From CALMEC01 sp964531025 (GTDB lineage: Bacteria; Actinomycetota; Thermoleophilia; Miltoncostaeales; Miltoncostaeaceae), in contig CAZHDY010000001.1 of NCBI GenBank assembly GCA_964531025.1, positions 744,001 to 808,000 on the forward strand: a DNA stretch of 64,000 nucleotides. The letters are read 5' to 3'. The translations under genes were made by a program, and so were the position numbers. Under the pieces are notes generated by a model. That model searched no databases. It saw nothing but the letters and a program-made list of their open reading frames with translations, and was not told the DNA's origin. Positions 52,413-61,106 of this stretch are shown here, piece after piece; the first letter of the stretch is position 1, and each line of letters opens with the position of its first letter.

Positions 52413-52441
52413 ACACCCCAGGTACCTGGTACCTGAGGTGT
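52413..52441. repeat. 29-nt near-perfect palindrome
   Basis: ACACCCCAGGTACC, one centre base, GGTACCTGAGGTGT; the halves differ at one position. It lies in the 283-bp gap between the COG0523 and rhodanese genes (both minus strand), which otherwise holds only the Zur-like box. No gene is supported in this gap. Confidence 0.6.
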
Positions 52442-52588
52442 GACCCGCTCCGACGAGGACCCTCTGATACGGGATGCGACGACAGCATCGCGAGCCGGCG
52501 CCAGGCGTCCACGGCTCCGACACCACCGTAGGGCCCACCTAGAAGGCAGGATCAAATCCCGCCAGTACCGTCTCGACTGACCGGAGTG

Positions 52589-52933
52589 CTACTCGTCCTT
52601 CGGGACGACCGGGTTCTCGCTCTCGACCCACCCGTTCCAGCCGCCCACGAGTACGCCCACCCGCGAACGCCCGTGGTCGAACGCCCACAGGGCGACCTTC
52701 ATGCTGGTCGCCTCGCCGTCACGGTCGCAGTAGAAGATGAGCTGCTTGCCCTCCGGGAGTTCCGGGATCTGCGACTCGAATTCCATCGGATCGACCCGGA
52801 TCGCGCCTCGGATCTTGGTGTCCGACTCCCGCCAGGTGAACTCGCGGACGTCGACCATCTGAATGGGATCGCCCATCTTGAACGCGGCGACGAGATCGCC
52901 CGACTGCCAGCGCGAGACGTCATCCCAGGCCAT
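52589..52933 (-). CDS. Rhodanese-like sulfurtransferase domain protein
   Basis: Single-domain rhodanese of 114 residues: MVDVREFTWRESDTKIRGAI and the active-site cysteine in FYCDRDGEATSMKVA. It carries persulfide sulfur between partners. AAGGAG precedes the ATG. The active-site loop CDRDGEA is a little atypical. Confidence 0.9.
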   Translation of the reverse strand: MAWDDVSRWQSGDLVAAFKMGDPIQMVDVREFTWRESDTKIRGAIRVDPMEFESQIPELPEGKQLIFYCDRDGEATSMKVALWAFDHGRSRVGVLVGGWNGWVESENPVVPKDE

Positions 52934-53041
52934 GGTGCTCCTTCGGATAGCGGGTGCGAACCACCGGCCACGTTACCAGCGCGGATATGACGGTGATGCG
53001 GGATCGCCCCCGCCGGTGGGCGGGCGTCGCCTCGTCGTGGA

Positions 53042-54709
53042 TCAGGCGGCCGCCAGGGCCGGCCGGTCCTCGTCCACGGGAAGAAGGAGACGGACGTGCC
53101 CCCCGGGTCCCGCGATGATCTCGAGGGTCGCGCCGATGCGCTCGGCGAGAGCCGCCGCGACACCGAGGCCCAGGCCCGCACCGGGAATGGATTCGGCCGA
53201 CGCCCCACGGAAGAAGCGCTCCATGGCCACCGGGGCATCCGCCTCGTCGATACCGGGACCGGAGTCGGCGACCTCAAGGACCAGACGCCCACCCGTGTGC
53301 GTGGCGGACATGGCGATCGTGCCGCCGCGTGGCGTGTACTTCGCGGCGTTGTCGACCAGCTCCGTGAGGATCTCCTCGACCAGGGCCGCATCCGTCTTCA
53401 CGTCCGGCAGATCCGGTGAGATCTCGAGCTCCACGCGCTGCGCCTTCTTGCGGAGAGCCGCGTCCCAGTCGTGACTGAGCGACCAGAGGAAGCCGGCCAC
53501 CCCGAACCGCTCACGACGCGGCGAACGTGCCGCCGGATCCAGGCTCGTCCCCCGCAGCATCATCCGCATGACGCGGTCCAGACGATCCGTGGCGGAAAGC
53601 AGGGATCGCAGCGTGGGGGCGCCCGGCGCCGTCACGTGCGCGTAGATCTCCTTGCCGCGCGTCTTGATCTCGTCCAACGGCGCCTTCAGCTGGCGCACCG
53701 CCGAGCTCTCGATCTGACGGCGGAACCGCCCGAGGCGCTCCTGCTCGGTGCGCTCCACGACGCTCGCCAGACGTCCTCCCGGCACCGACCAGGCGTCGAT
53801 GTCCATCACGCGTCCATCGGCCAGATGGATCTGCCCGCCCGTGGGGTCGACGGACTCCATCCCCGTGCGGATCGCGTCCTCGACCACCGACCGGTCCGCC
53901 TCGCTCATCCCTTCGAGCAGGCGCTCGAGCGCGACGTTGCGGCTCCAGCTCCCTGCAGGGCCGCGGGCGACGACCCCGATGGCCAGCGGTTCAATTGCGG
54001 CGGCGAAGAGGCCCATCTCGCGGTCCGCGATCTCGGTCAGGTGCGCGATCCTCTCGGCCCCCGCGTGGATGGCGTCACCGGCGCGCGCCAGGTCACCCGT
54101 TCGCACCGCGGCACCCAGCTCGGGGACGCGTCCGGCGATGAGTGCCTCCGCGGCAACGGTCACGGCAGCGACCTCACGACGACGACGACGCTGCAGTGTC
54201 CACGCGAGGAATCCCGCGATGAGCCCGGCGACCACCGCAGCACCCAGGATCAGGGTCAGGCCGACGCGTCCGATCTCGGTGGCCGAGGTCGGCAGCCAGG
54301 CCCGCGTCACCACGGATCGGCCGTCGCTCAGAGGACGGGCGATCTCGACCGAGCTGCCCACCCGCGTGACGTTCACGCCCCGCGTGGTGAGGCCGGCCAG
54401 ACCACCGCCTCCCGACTCGTCCCAGATACCGGGACTCCCGCCGGCCTTTCCGAGGTCCTGCCCTCGTGCACCCACCAGCCGCATGGGGACGGGCGCATCA
54501 GAGAGGTACGCGGCGATCGACTGCCGGGTGACGGGTGAGCGAAGGTCGGGGAGCGCTTCCGTCGTCCGCGAGAGAGAACCCGTGATGCCGGCGATGTCGG
54601 CCCGCATGTGGGTCATCGCGCCGATCAGACCTCCCACGAAAACGGCAAGTGCGGCGCCCACTGCAGCGAGGGCGATGGCGAGTGGAGGGTGTCGACGGAG
54701 ATAGGCCAT
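53042..54709 (-). CDS. Membrane histidine kinase-like protein lacking the phosphoacceptor His
   Basis: Protein of 555 residues: helix (LAIALAAVGAALAVFVGGLI), extracellular region, second helix (LTLILGAAVVAGLIAGFLAW), HAMP/PAS-like part, then a dimerisation region where the H-box reads SSAVRQLKAPLDEI, with Arg where His is expected. The ATPase domain looks intact: N-box ELVDNAAKYT, DSGPGIDEAD, GAGLGLGVAAALAERIG. No response regulator is adjacent. ATG 54709 is taken; TTG 54748 is possible. It may sense and modulate rather than autophosphorylate. Confidence 0.85.
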   Translation of the reverse strand: MAYLRRHPPLAIALAAVGAALAVFVGGLIGAMTHMRADIAGITGSLSRTTEALPDLRSPVTRQSIAAYLSDAPVPMRLVGARGQDLGKAGGSPGIWDESGGGGLAGLTTRGVNVTRVGSSVEIARPLSDGRSVVTRAWLPTSATEIGRVGLTLILGAAVVAGLIAGFLAWTLQRRRRREVAAVTVAAEALIAGRVPELGAAVRTGDLARAGDAIHAGAERIAHLTEIADREMGLFAAAIEPLAIGVVARGPAGSWSRNVALERLLEGMSEADRSVVEDAIRTGMESVDPTGGQIHLADGRVMDIDAWSVPGGRLASVVERTEQERLGRFRRQIESSAVRQLKAPLDEIKTRGKEIYAHVTAPGAPTLRSLLSATDRLDRVMRMMLRGTSLDPAARSPRRERFGVAGFLWSLSHDWDAALRKKAQRVELEISPDLPDVKTDAALVEEILTELVDNAAKYTPRGGTIAMSATHTGGRLVLEVADSGPGIDEADAPVAMERFFRGASAESIPGAGLGLGVAAALAERIGATLEIIAGPGGHVRLLLPVDEDRPALAAA

Positions 54710-54842
54710 GCCGATTGGGTTCGCTTTGTCTGCACGCGATCCTGCCAATCGTCGGAATCCCTGTCACACTCCTTGCATCCCCTCCATTTCCCCCGTTCAG
54801 GTCCATAAGATGTCCCGGTCCAACTGAAGGTGAGGTTGAGGC

Positions 54843-55529
54843 ATGGAAACAGATCACGAGGGGCGCGATACAACGCGAGGCCGCGTCGAACCGGGTCGCA
54901 GATCCCTGACCGCCAGTGAGGCAGCGGCGATCATCGGGGTGAGCGTGGCGACGGTTCGCGGCTGGGCCGATGACGGGCGTCTGCCCTCACATCGGACCGT
55001 GGGCGGGCATCGTCGATTCGACATGGACGAGCTCCGCGTCTGGCTGGATGAACAAGGCGCACCCATCCCACGGAGGTTCTCGCTTCGGGCGGCGCGGACG
55101 GAGATCCCCGCCTGCCCCACACTGGCGCGCGAGCTGAACGCTCGCAGCGACCAGATCATCGACCGCGTACTCGCCGGATACGACCCAGCCGTACCGACGA
55201 TCACGCAGATCCCGAGCGACACGGAACTCCGGCGGGCGGTCACGCGCTTCGTCCGGGTCGTGACCGGTGCCCTAGAGTCCGGCAATCCGTCAGCTTTCGC
55301 GGGCCGGGCCGAGGTGGCCGGATACCGTGGGGGTCTTCAGGGTGAGCGTGGCGGAGGAGTGCTCGTCGAGCACACCCGTTTCGCATTGGCCGTCCTTATC
55401 GAGGCCGCCCTCGCCATCGACGAGGATCTCGTCGAGGAAGAGCACGCCATGGCGTGTTTGCTTGCCGTCATCGACGGCGCACAGGCTGCGATCGCCCGAG
55501 GTTATGGGCTCGCCGCCGAAGGTCTCTGA
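54843..55529 (+). CDS. MerR/BldC-type HTH protein with helical effector domain
   Basis: Protein of 228 residues. The HTH is LTASEAAAIIGVSVATVRGW followed by the wing SHRTVGGHRRFDMDEL, as in BldC/excisionase domains. The C-terminal ~140 residues are helical (ELNARSDQIIDRVLAGYD, EEEHAMACLLAVIDGAQAAI) and might bind a ligand. Divergent from the histidine kinase-like gene, which could be a functional partner. Confidence 0.8.
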   Translation: METDHEGRDTTRGRVEPGRRSLTASEAAAIIGVSVATVRGWADDGRLPSHRTVGGHRRFDMDELRVWLDEQGAPIPRRFSLRAARTEIPACPTLARELNARSDQIIDRVLAGYDPAVPTITQIPSDTELRRAVTRFVRVVTGALESGNPSAFAGRAEVAGYRGGLQGERGGGVLVEHTRFALAVLIEAALAIDEDLVEEEHAMACLLAVIDGAQAAIARGYGLAAEGL

Positions 55530-55667
55530 CCTCAGCGTGTCGACGTCGTGTCCCGGGGGGTGACACGGCGCCGCAGTCAACACTGAGGATCAGACCGACC
55601 GGATTCACACGGCGAACGCGCCAGAATCAGAGGAACGGCCACCTCGAGCCTGTGTCCGCAGTGACGC

Positions 55668-56372
55668 TCACACGGAGTCGTCGGACACGACGCTGACCCG
55701 GATACCCTCCGCCAGCCGTTGCGGGATCCGATGTGTCTCCCGGTCCGTCGCAACCGTCAGCGACCCGCCGAACGGCTCGCGTTCACGGACCTCGACCCGG
55801 TCGTTGAGGGCGATGCCCGCCGACGTGAGGTGGAGCAGCATCTCCGGCTCCAGATCGGACACCTGCGTGATCCGGGCGACCCGGTCGAGCTCGAGCTCGG
55901 TGAGGGGGATCGACCCGTCGTTCGCCGCGAGAACGAGATCCCGGGTCGGGATCGGGTCACCGTGCGGATCCACCTCGGGACGTCCCAGGGTCTCGTCGAT
56001 GGCGTCGATGAGGTAGTCGGAGATCGCGTGCTCGAGGATCTCGGCCTCCTCGTGGACCCGGTCCCACGGGATGTGGAGGACCTCGGCCAGAAAGAGCTCG
56101 ACAAGGCGATGCCGACGTACGACGTGAAGGGCCAGCCGCTCGCCCTCCGTCGTCAGGCGCACGCCGCGGTAGGGCTCGTGCTCCGCCAGCCCGGTGCTCG
56201 CCAGACGCTTGACCATCGCCGATACCGAGGCGGCGGTGACACCGAGCCGTGCGGCCAGCTCATTGGTCTGGATCGGCGCACCACCGGTCGCGGACATGGA
56301 GTAGATGGCCTTCACGTAGTCCTCGACGGCGGCGCTCGTCCGCGCGGGAGATGGAGAGGCGACGTCGTTCAC
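55668..56372 (-). CDS. DtxR-family metal-dependent repressor, MntR-like
   Basis: Protein of 234 residues: winged HTH (VEDYVKAIYSM, TNELAARLGVTAASVSAMVK), metal-binding dimer domain (RRHRLVELFLAEVLHI, RVHEEAEILEHAISDYL) and a C-terminal FeoA/SH3-like domain (ALNDRVEVREREPFGGSLTV). The residue aligned with DtxR Met10 is Asp and that aligned with Cys102 is Glu, as in manganese-sensing MntR. GTG 56372 is chosen as the only start close to the HTH. Divergent from the metal ABC transporter it most likely represses. Confidence 0.9.
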   Translation of the reverse strand: MNDVASPSPARTSAAVEDYVKAIYSMSATGGAPIQTNELAARLGVTAASVSAMVKRLASTGLAEHEPYRGVRLTTEGERLALHVVRRHRLVELFLAEVLHIPWDRVHEEAEILEHAISDYLIDAIDETLGRPEVDPHGDPIPTRDLVLAANDGSIPLTELELDRVARITQVSDLEPEMLLHLTSAGIALNDRVEVREREPFGGSLTVATDRETHRIPQRLAEGIRVSVVSDDSV

Positions 56373-56405
56373 AGGGCCAGAGTATCGCAGAGCGCACGGT
56401 ATTCC

Positions 56406-56438
56406 GAGTCGTGACGAAATAACGAATGAGTCATGACT
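56406..56438. promoter_or_regulatory. Candidate metal-repressor operator
   Basis: Two direct copies of GAGTCRTGAC begin 22 bp apart (56406 and 56428), i.e. two helical turns. The second contains the perfect palindrome AGTCATGACT (56429-56438). They lie between the DtxR-family gene and the transporter gene, AT-rich relative to surroundings. Confidence 0.6.
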
Positions 56439-56495
56439 AAATACCTGATATGTTCCAACGAAATCGCACCTCGTCCCAAGGAGATCCTCGCACCC

Positions 56496-57458
56496 GTGAC
56501 TGTGCCCATCCCGACCCCCTTCCGATGGAACCGGCGACGGGCCTTCGCCGCCGCCGTCCTCCTCGCCGCCGCGATGACGTTCATCATCACCGGCTGCGGA
56601 TCCTCGAACGCAGGCGGCAACAGCTCCGACGGGAAACTGCACGTGGTCGCCACGACCAACATCGTGGGCGATCTCGCGACCGTGATCGGGGGTGACGACG
56701 CCTGGGTCACGTCACTGATGGGGGCCGGGGTGGACCCGCACCTCTACCGAGCGACCGCGGGTGACATCGACACCCTCCGCAACAGTGACGTCGTCTTCTA
56801 CGGTGGCCTGCACCTGGAGGGGAAGATGGACGAGATCTTCGGGGAGCTCGCACGGACGCGACCCACCGTCGCGGTCAGCCAGGACATCCCCGAGGACCGG
56901 CTGATCACCCGGGACGGTGAGCACGATCCCCACATCTGGTTCGACGTGGACCTCTGGAAGATCGCGGCCCGCACGGTCACGGACACCTACCGGGAGGCCG
57001 ACCCGGATCACGCCGCCGCGTACGAGGCCCGCTACGACGCGTACATCGCCGACCTCGACCGGCTCAACGCCGACCTCGAGAAGGAGGTCGCCACGGCTCC
57101 CGAACGCTCGCGCGTCCTCGTGACCTCCCACGACGCCTTTCACTACTTCGGTCGTCGCTACGGCTTCGAGGTCGAGGGGATCCAGGGCATCTCGACGGCC
57201 GGTGAGGCGACGACCGCCGACATCGTACGTGTGGCGACCATCCTGGCGGACCGCCGGATCAAGGCCGTCTTCGTCGAGTCGGCTACGCCCCGCCAGACGA
57301 TCGACGCCGTCCTCGCCGAGGCGAGGAAGCGGGGCCAGAGTGCCCGGGTCGGAGGCGAGTTGTTCGCCGATGCGGCCGGAAGTGCCGGTACCCCCGAGGG
57401 GACCTACATCGGCATGGTGCGCCACAACGTCGACCTGATCGTCGGGGGGCTCCGATGA
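56496..57458 (+). CDS. Metal ABC transporter substrate-binding lipoprotein (Mn/Zn, TroA family)
   Basis: Protein of 320 residues. Lipoprotein signal with lipobox ITGC; ligands of the TroA type in order: His in AGVDPHLYRAT, His in HDPHIWFDVDLW, His in VTSHDAFHYFGRRYG, Asp in ELFADAAGSAG. No His-rich loop of ZnuA. GTG 56496 places the signal peptide correctly and AAGGAG lies 12 nt upstream; ATG 56433 would add 21 residues and overlap the operator. First gene of the four-gene transporter operon. Confidence 0.92.
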   Translation: MTVPIPTPFRWNRRRAFAAAVLLAAAMTFIITGCGSSNAGGNSSDGKLHVVATTNIVGDLATVIGGDDAWVTSLMGAGVDPHLYRATAGDIDTLRNSDVVFYGGLHLEGKMDEIFGELARTRPTVAVSQDIPEDRLITRDGEHDPHIWFDVDLWKIAARTVTDTYREADPDHAAAYEARYDAYIADLDRLNADLEKEVATAPERSRVLVTSHDAFHYFGRRYGFEVEGIQGISTAGEATTADIVRVATILADRRIKAVFVESATPRQTIDAVLAEARKRGQSARVGGELFADAAGSAGTPEGTYIGMVRHNVDLIVGGLR

Positions 57459-57504
57459 TCCCCGTCCGTCCCCACCATCGAGGTTCCGTCGTCGGGGGCG
57501 ACCG

Positions 57505-58272
57505 ATGACGGGCGAGCGCGGACCGATGCTTCCCGAACCCGCTCTCGCCGTGCGTCGGATGACCGTCTCGTACGGAGGGCGACCCGCTCTCTGGGATGTG
57601 GACGCGTCGTTCCCCGCCGGCACGATGTCCGCCGTTGTCGGGCCGAACGGAGCGGGCAAGTCAACGTTGCTCAAGGCGGCGCTCGGGATCATTCCGCGTG
57701 ACTCGGGTCACGTGGCGATCAACGGCAAGCCGCTGGAGGCGGCACGCTCCGACTTCGCCTTCGTACCGCAGGCGTCCGGCGTGGATTGGGACTTCCCCAC
57801 CTCGGTGCGCGAGGTCGTCGAGATGGGCCGGTACCGGCAGGCCGGCTGGTTCCGGCGACTCCGGCGCGTCGATCGCGATGTCGTGGCCCGGTCGCTGGAG
57901 CATGTCGGCATGACACCGTTCGCGGACCGCCCGATCGGGCAGCTCTCCGGCGGGCAAAGGCAGCGGGTCTTCCTCGCCCGCGCGCTCGCACAGGAAGCGT
58001 CGCTGCTCATCATGGACGAGCCCTTCGCCGGCGTCGACGCCCGCACCGAGGACGCTCTTCTGACCCTGCTCACCGGCCTTCGGGATGCCGGATCGACCAT
58101 CGTGATCGTCCATCACGATCTGCAAACGGTTCGTGAGCGCTTCGACAACGCCATCGTCCTGAACGTGCGCACGATCGCCGCGGGCCCGGTCGGCGACGTG
58201 TTGACGGACGAGGTGCTGTCCCGGGCCTACGGGGGTGCACCGACCGTGGCCGGTGCCGAGCGCACAGCATGA
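57505..58272 (+). CDS. Metal ABC transporter ATPase
   Basis: Protein of 255 residues: Walker A VVGPNGAGKSTLLKA, Q-loop FVPQASGVDWDFP, signature QLSGGQRQRVFLARAL, Walker B LLIMDEPFAGVD, H-loop IVIVHHDL. The DWDFPTSVREVVEMG segment is typical of Mn/Zn (MntB/ZnuC/SitB) ATPases. Overlaps the permease start by 4 nt. Confidence 0.95.
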   Translation: MTGERGPMLPEPALAVRRMTVSYGGRPALWDVDASFPAGTMSAVVGPNGAGKSTLLKAALGIIPRDSGHVAINGKPLEAARSDFAFVPQASGVDWDFPTSVREVVEMGRYRQAGWFRRLRRVDRDVVARSLEHVGMTPFADRPIGQLSGGQRQRVFLARALAQEASLLIMDEPFAGVDARTEDALLTLLTGLRDAGSTIVIVHHDLQTVRERFDNAIVLNVRTIAAGPVGDVLTDEVLSRAYGGAPTVAGAERTA

Positions 58273-59516
58273 TGGGGTGGCTCATCGACCTCATCCCGTT
58301 GCCGTACACGGATGCCGTGGTCGCCCTCGGCGCCGCCGTCCTGGGTTTCGTCGCCGGATCGCTGGGTGTGTATGCCGTGCTTCGTGAGCGCAGCCTCGTC
58401 GGCGACGCCCTGGCACACGCCACGCTCCCCGGGGTGTGCATCGCATTCCTCGCCACCGGCACCAAGGATCCGATCACCCTCCTCATGGGCGCCGGTATCG
58501 CCGGTCTCGTCGGGGCCTGGTTGATCGTCGGGATCGAGCGGACCGACCGCATCCGACCCGACGCCGCGATCGGCGTCGTGCTGTCGGGGTTCTTCGCGGT
58601 CGGCGTCGTCCTTCTGACCCACATCGCAGGAACCGGGAACGCCAACCAGGCGGGCCTCGACCGCTACCTCTTCGGTCAGGCGGCGGGACTCCAGGAGCGC
58701 GACGTCATCACCATGTTGGCGCTCGGTGCCGTGGGCATCGCGGTGATCACGATCCTCTACCGGCCGATGAAGACCGCGCTCTTCGACCGCGACTTCGCCG
58801 GTTCCGTCGGACTGCACGCCCGCGTCCTCGACGTGCTGATCACGGCGCTGCTCGTCATCGCGATCGTGGTCGGCGTCCGCGTGGTCGGTGCGATCCTCAT
58901 GGTCGCGCTCCTCATCACCCCCACCGTTGCGACCCGGCAGTTCACCGACCGGCTGCATGTCCTCATCCCGGCCGCCGGGCTCACCGGAGCGGCGATCGGT
59001 GTCGGCGGCGCCCTCCTGTCGATGTCGCTGGAGGTACCGACCGGTCCGGTCATCGTCATCGTCGGATTCGTGGTGGTGGCGCTGAGCCTGCTCCTCGCCC
59101 CCGGCCGAGGGATCGCGTGGCGCGCGTCACAGCTCAGGCATACGCGACGACGCGCCGCCATCGACGGGGCACTCACCGACATCGCCGCCGCATCGGGGTA
59201 CGGCCCGATCGCGCTCACCGAGCTCGCCGGCGCGACAGGCCGCACTCCGCGGCAGATGACCCGCCTCGCTCGCGAGTTGGAGCAGCACGACCTTTGCCGG
59301 ATCGAGGGGACCGCCCTCTCGCTCACCACCTCCGGCGAGCGACGCCTCGAAGAGCTCCAGGAGGGCAGGCGGCTGTGGTCACTCTGGCTGGAGCACGGAT
59401 GGCGGCTTCATCTGCCCGACGCACGTGAACCGGACCCGTTCGACCTCCGCCGGAGCATCGGCGACCTGAACGTCGAACGTCTCCTGTCGTTCGCCCATCC
59501 GGAGGTGGCGCAGTGA
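58269..59516 (+). CDS. Metal ABC transporter permease fused to a winged-helix domain
   Basis: Protein of 415 residues. Residues 1-~280 are an ABC-3 permease with about nine helices (SLVGDALAHATLPGVCIAFL is the coupling region). The last ~125 residues are soluble: an Arg-rich linker and a winged-helix like DtxR/MarR N-domains (IALTELAGATGRTPRQMTRL, CRIEGTALSLTTSGERRLEE). Normal permeases end near residue 280. The domain could sense DNA, metal or the repressor. Overlaps both neighbours by 4 nt. Confidence 0.9.
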   Translation: MMGWLIDLIPLPYTDAVVALGAAVLGFVAGSLGVYAVLRERSLVGDALAHATLPGVCIAFLATGTKDPITLLMGAGIAGLVGAWLIVGIERTDRIRPDAAIGVVLSGFFAVGVVLLTHIAGTGNANQAGLDRYLFGQAAGLQERDVITMLALGAVGIAVITILYRPMKTALFDRDFAGSVGLHARVLDVLITALLVIAIVVGVRVVGAILMVALLITPTVATRQFTDRLHVLIPAAGLTGAAIGVGGALLSMSLEVPTGPVIVIVGFVVVALSLLLAPGRGIAWRASQLRHTRRRAAIDGALTDIAAASGYGPIALTELAGATGRTPRQMTRLARELEQHDLCRIEGTALSLTTSGERRLEELQEGRRLWSLWLEHGWRLHLPDAREPDPFDLRRSIGDLNVERLLSFAHPEVAQ

Positions 59517-60424
59517 ACGCCCACGTCCAGATCGCCATCACCGCGGGTCTCGTGGCGACCGCCTGCGGTCTTGTCGGCCCCTTCCTGGTGCTTCGCCGCG
59601 TGGCCCTGATGGGTGACGCCGTCAGCCACGCGGTTCTGCCCGGCATCGTCGCCGTCTATCTCGTCTTCCACACACGGGCGCCGCTACCGGTTGTGCTGGG
59701 CGCCGGGCTTTTCGCGATCGTCTGCGTCCTTCTCACCGACGCCATCCGGGCGAGCGGCCTGGTGAAGGGCGACGCGGCCATCGGCCTCGTCTTCCCCATG
59801 CTTTTCTCCCTCGGCGTGCTCGGCATCACCGCCTTCGCGTCGAACGTCCACCTCGACCTGGACTCGACCATCTACGGCGAGATCGCATTCACCCCGTTCC
59901 GCACGACCGAGCTCTTCGGCACCGATATCCCGACCGCGGCCCTCGTCGTGGGAGCCGTCGCCGTTCTCAACCTGGCCCTCGTCATCGCATTCTGGAAGGA
60001 GATCAAGGTGACGACGTTCGATCCCGAGTTCGCCTCGACGATCGGGCGGTCGCCCTCGCTCCTGTCGCGCGTCCTGCTGATCGCGACGGCCGTGACCGCC
60101 GTCGCGGCGTTCGAGTCGGTCGGAGCGATCCTTGTCGTGACGATGCTGATCGTCCCCGCCGCCACGGCATACCTGCTGACGGACCGTCTGCTCGTGATGG
60201 TCGTGCTCACCGTCGCCATCGGATGGATCAGCTCACTCGTCGGCCAATGGACCGCGGTGCAGATGGACGCCTCGATCGCCGGCGCCATGGGCATGGTCGC
60301 GACGGCCTGCTTCGTGATCGCCCTGCTGGCCGCTCCTCGCTACGGGCTCCTGGGCCGCTGGGTACGGCGCCGCCGAGCTCGCGCCGAGTGGATCTCCGAA
60401 GGCGAGCCGAACCCGACCCCGTAA
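59513..60424 (+). CDS. Metal ABC transporter permease (second)
   Basis: ABC-3 permease of 303 residues with about nine helices; LRRVALMGDAVSHAVLPGIV is the conserved loop. It begins at GTG within the end of the first permease gene and has no extra domain. The two permeases would form a heterodimer, as in MntCD/SitCD systems. A REP-like element follows. Confidence 0.93.
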   Translation: MNAHVQIAITAGLVATACGLVGPFLVLRRVALMGDAVSHAVLPGIVAVYLVFHTRAPLPVVLGAGLFAIVCVLLTDAIRASGLVKGDAAIGLVFPMLFSLGVLGITAFASNVHLDLDSTIYGEIAFTPFRTTELFGTDIPTAALVVGAVAVLNLALVIAFWKEIKVTTFDPEFASTIGRSPSLLSRVLLIATAVTAVAAFESVGAILVVTMLIVPAATAYLLTDRLLVMVVLTVAIGWISSLVGQWTAVQMDASIAGAMGMVATACFVIALLAAPRYGLLGRWVRRRRARAEWISEGEPNPTP

Positions 60425-60464
60425 GAACAAACGCACCACGGTCGACGTTGACCGACGCGAACGG

Positions 60465-60596
60465 CTGTCAACGCTGGTGCCAGGCACTTAACAAATGCGT
60501 GCCGTTACGCACGATCGGAAACATCCTGCTCATCGACATCTTCCGTCGGAGTCGGGCCGCCCTGTCACCACGGGCGCCTGGCACCCGTGGTGACAG
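60465..60596. repeat. REP-like element, copy 2
   Basis: 60465-60494 (CTGTCAACGCTGGTGCCAGG...) is the exact reverse complement of 21677-21706. A 13-bp hairpin follows at 60562-60596: CTGTCACCACGGG, loop containing GCGCCTGGC, CCCGTGGTGACAG. It lies between the transporter operon and rnpB. Confidence 0.85.
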
Positions 60597-60636
60597 CGTC
60601 CTCCCAACGGCAGGCGGTGCTCGAAGACCGGAATGA

Positions 60637-60662
60637 AGAGAGCCCCGTCGCCGGGGCTCTCT
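60637..60662 (-). terminator. Terminator of RNase P RNA
   Basis: Read on the minus strand: AGAGAGCCCCG, loop GCGA, CGGGGCTCTCT, then TCATTCC. It lies directly after the 3' end of rnpB. Confidence 0.85.
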
Positions 60663-60665
60663 CGT

Positions 60666-61003
60666 TAGCAGGCCGTAAGCCGGATTCTGTCGTGGACAGT
60701 CATCTATCTGGGACGCCTGTTGCCAGACGCCTCATGCGGCCGACCTGGAGCTGAGCGAGCAACCCGTAGCGCTCCTGCTTGGCCTTGCACCGGGTGGGGT
60801 TTACCCAGCCGGCCTGTCACCAGACCGCTGGTGCGCTCTTACCGCACCTTTTCACCGTTACCGCCGACGAGTCGACGGCTGTTTTGTTTCTGTGGCACTT
60901 TCCCGGAGGTTTCCCCCGCTGGTCGTTAACCAGCACCCTGCTCTGTGGTGTCCGGACTTTCCTCGAGTCGCCGTGGCGACCCGCGACTGCCTGGCCTGCC
61001 GAC
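60666..61003 (-). ncRNA. rnpB: RNase P RNA, class A
   Basis: Catalytic RNA for tRNA 5' maturation. Minus-strand landmarks: 5' GCAGGCC (pairs with 3' GGCCTGC, helix P1/P2 region), CGAGGAAAGTCCGGAC, the GGTGAAAAGGTGCGGTAAGAG region, TGGGTAAACCCC, and the 3' end ACAGAATCCGGCTTACGG. About 338 nt; ends are accurate to a few bases. A terminator hairpin follows. Confidence 0.95.
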
Positions 61004-61106
61004 CCAGTTTAGCGCGCGTCAAATCGGGTAGAAATGCTCGGACGGACTCGCGCGAACGCCGGCTCCGTCACCACATCACGAAGGGCACGAGCCACGGAGG
61101 TTGATG

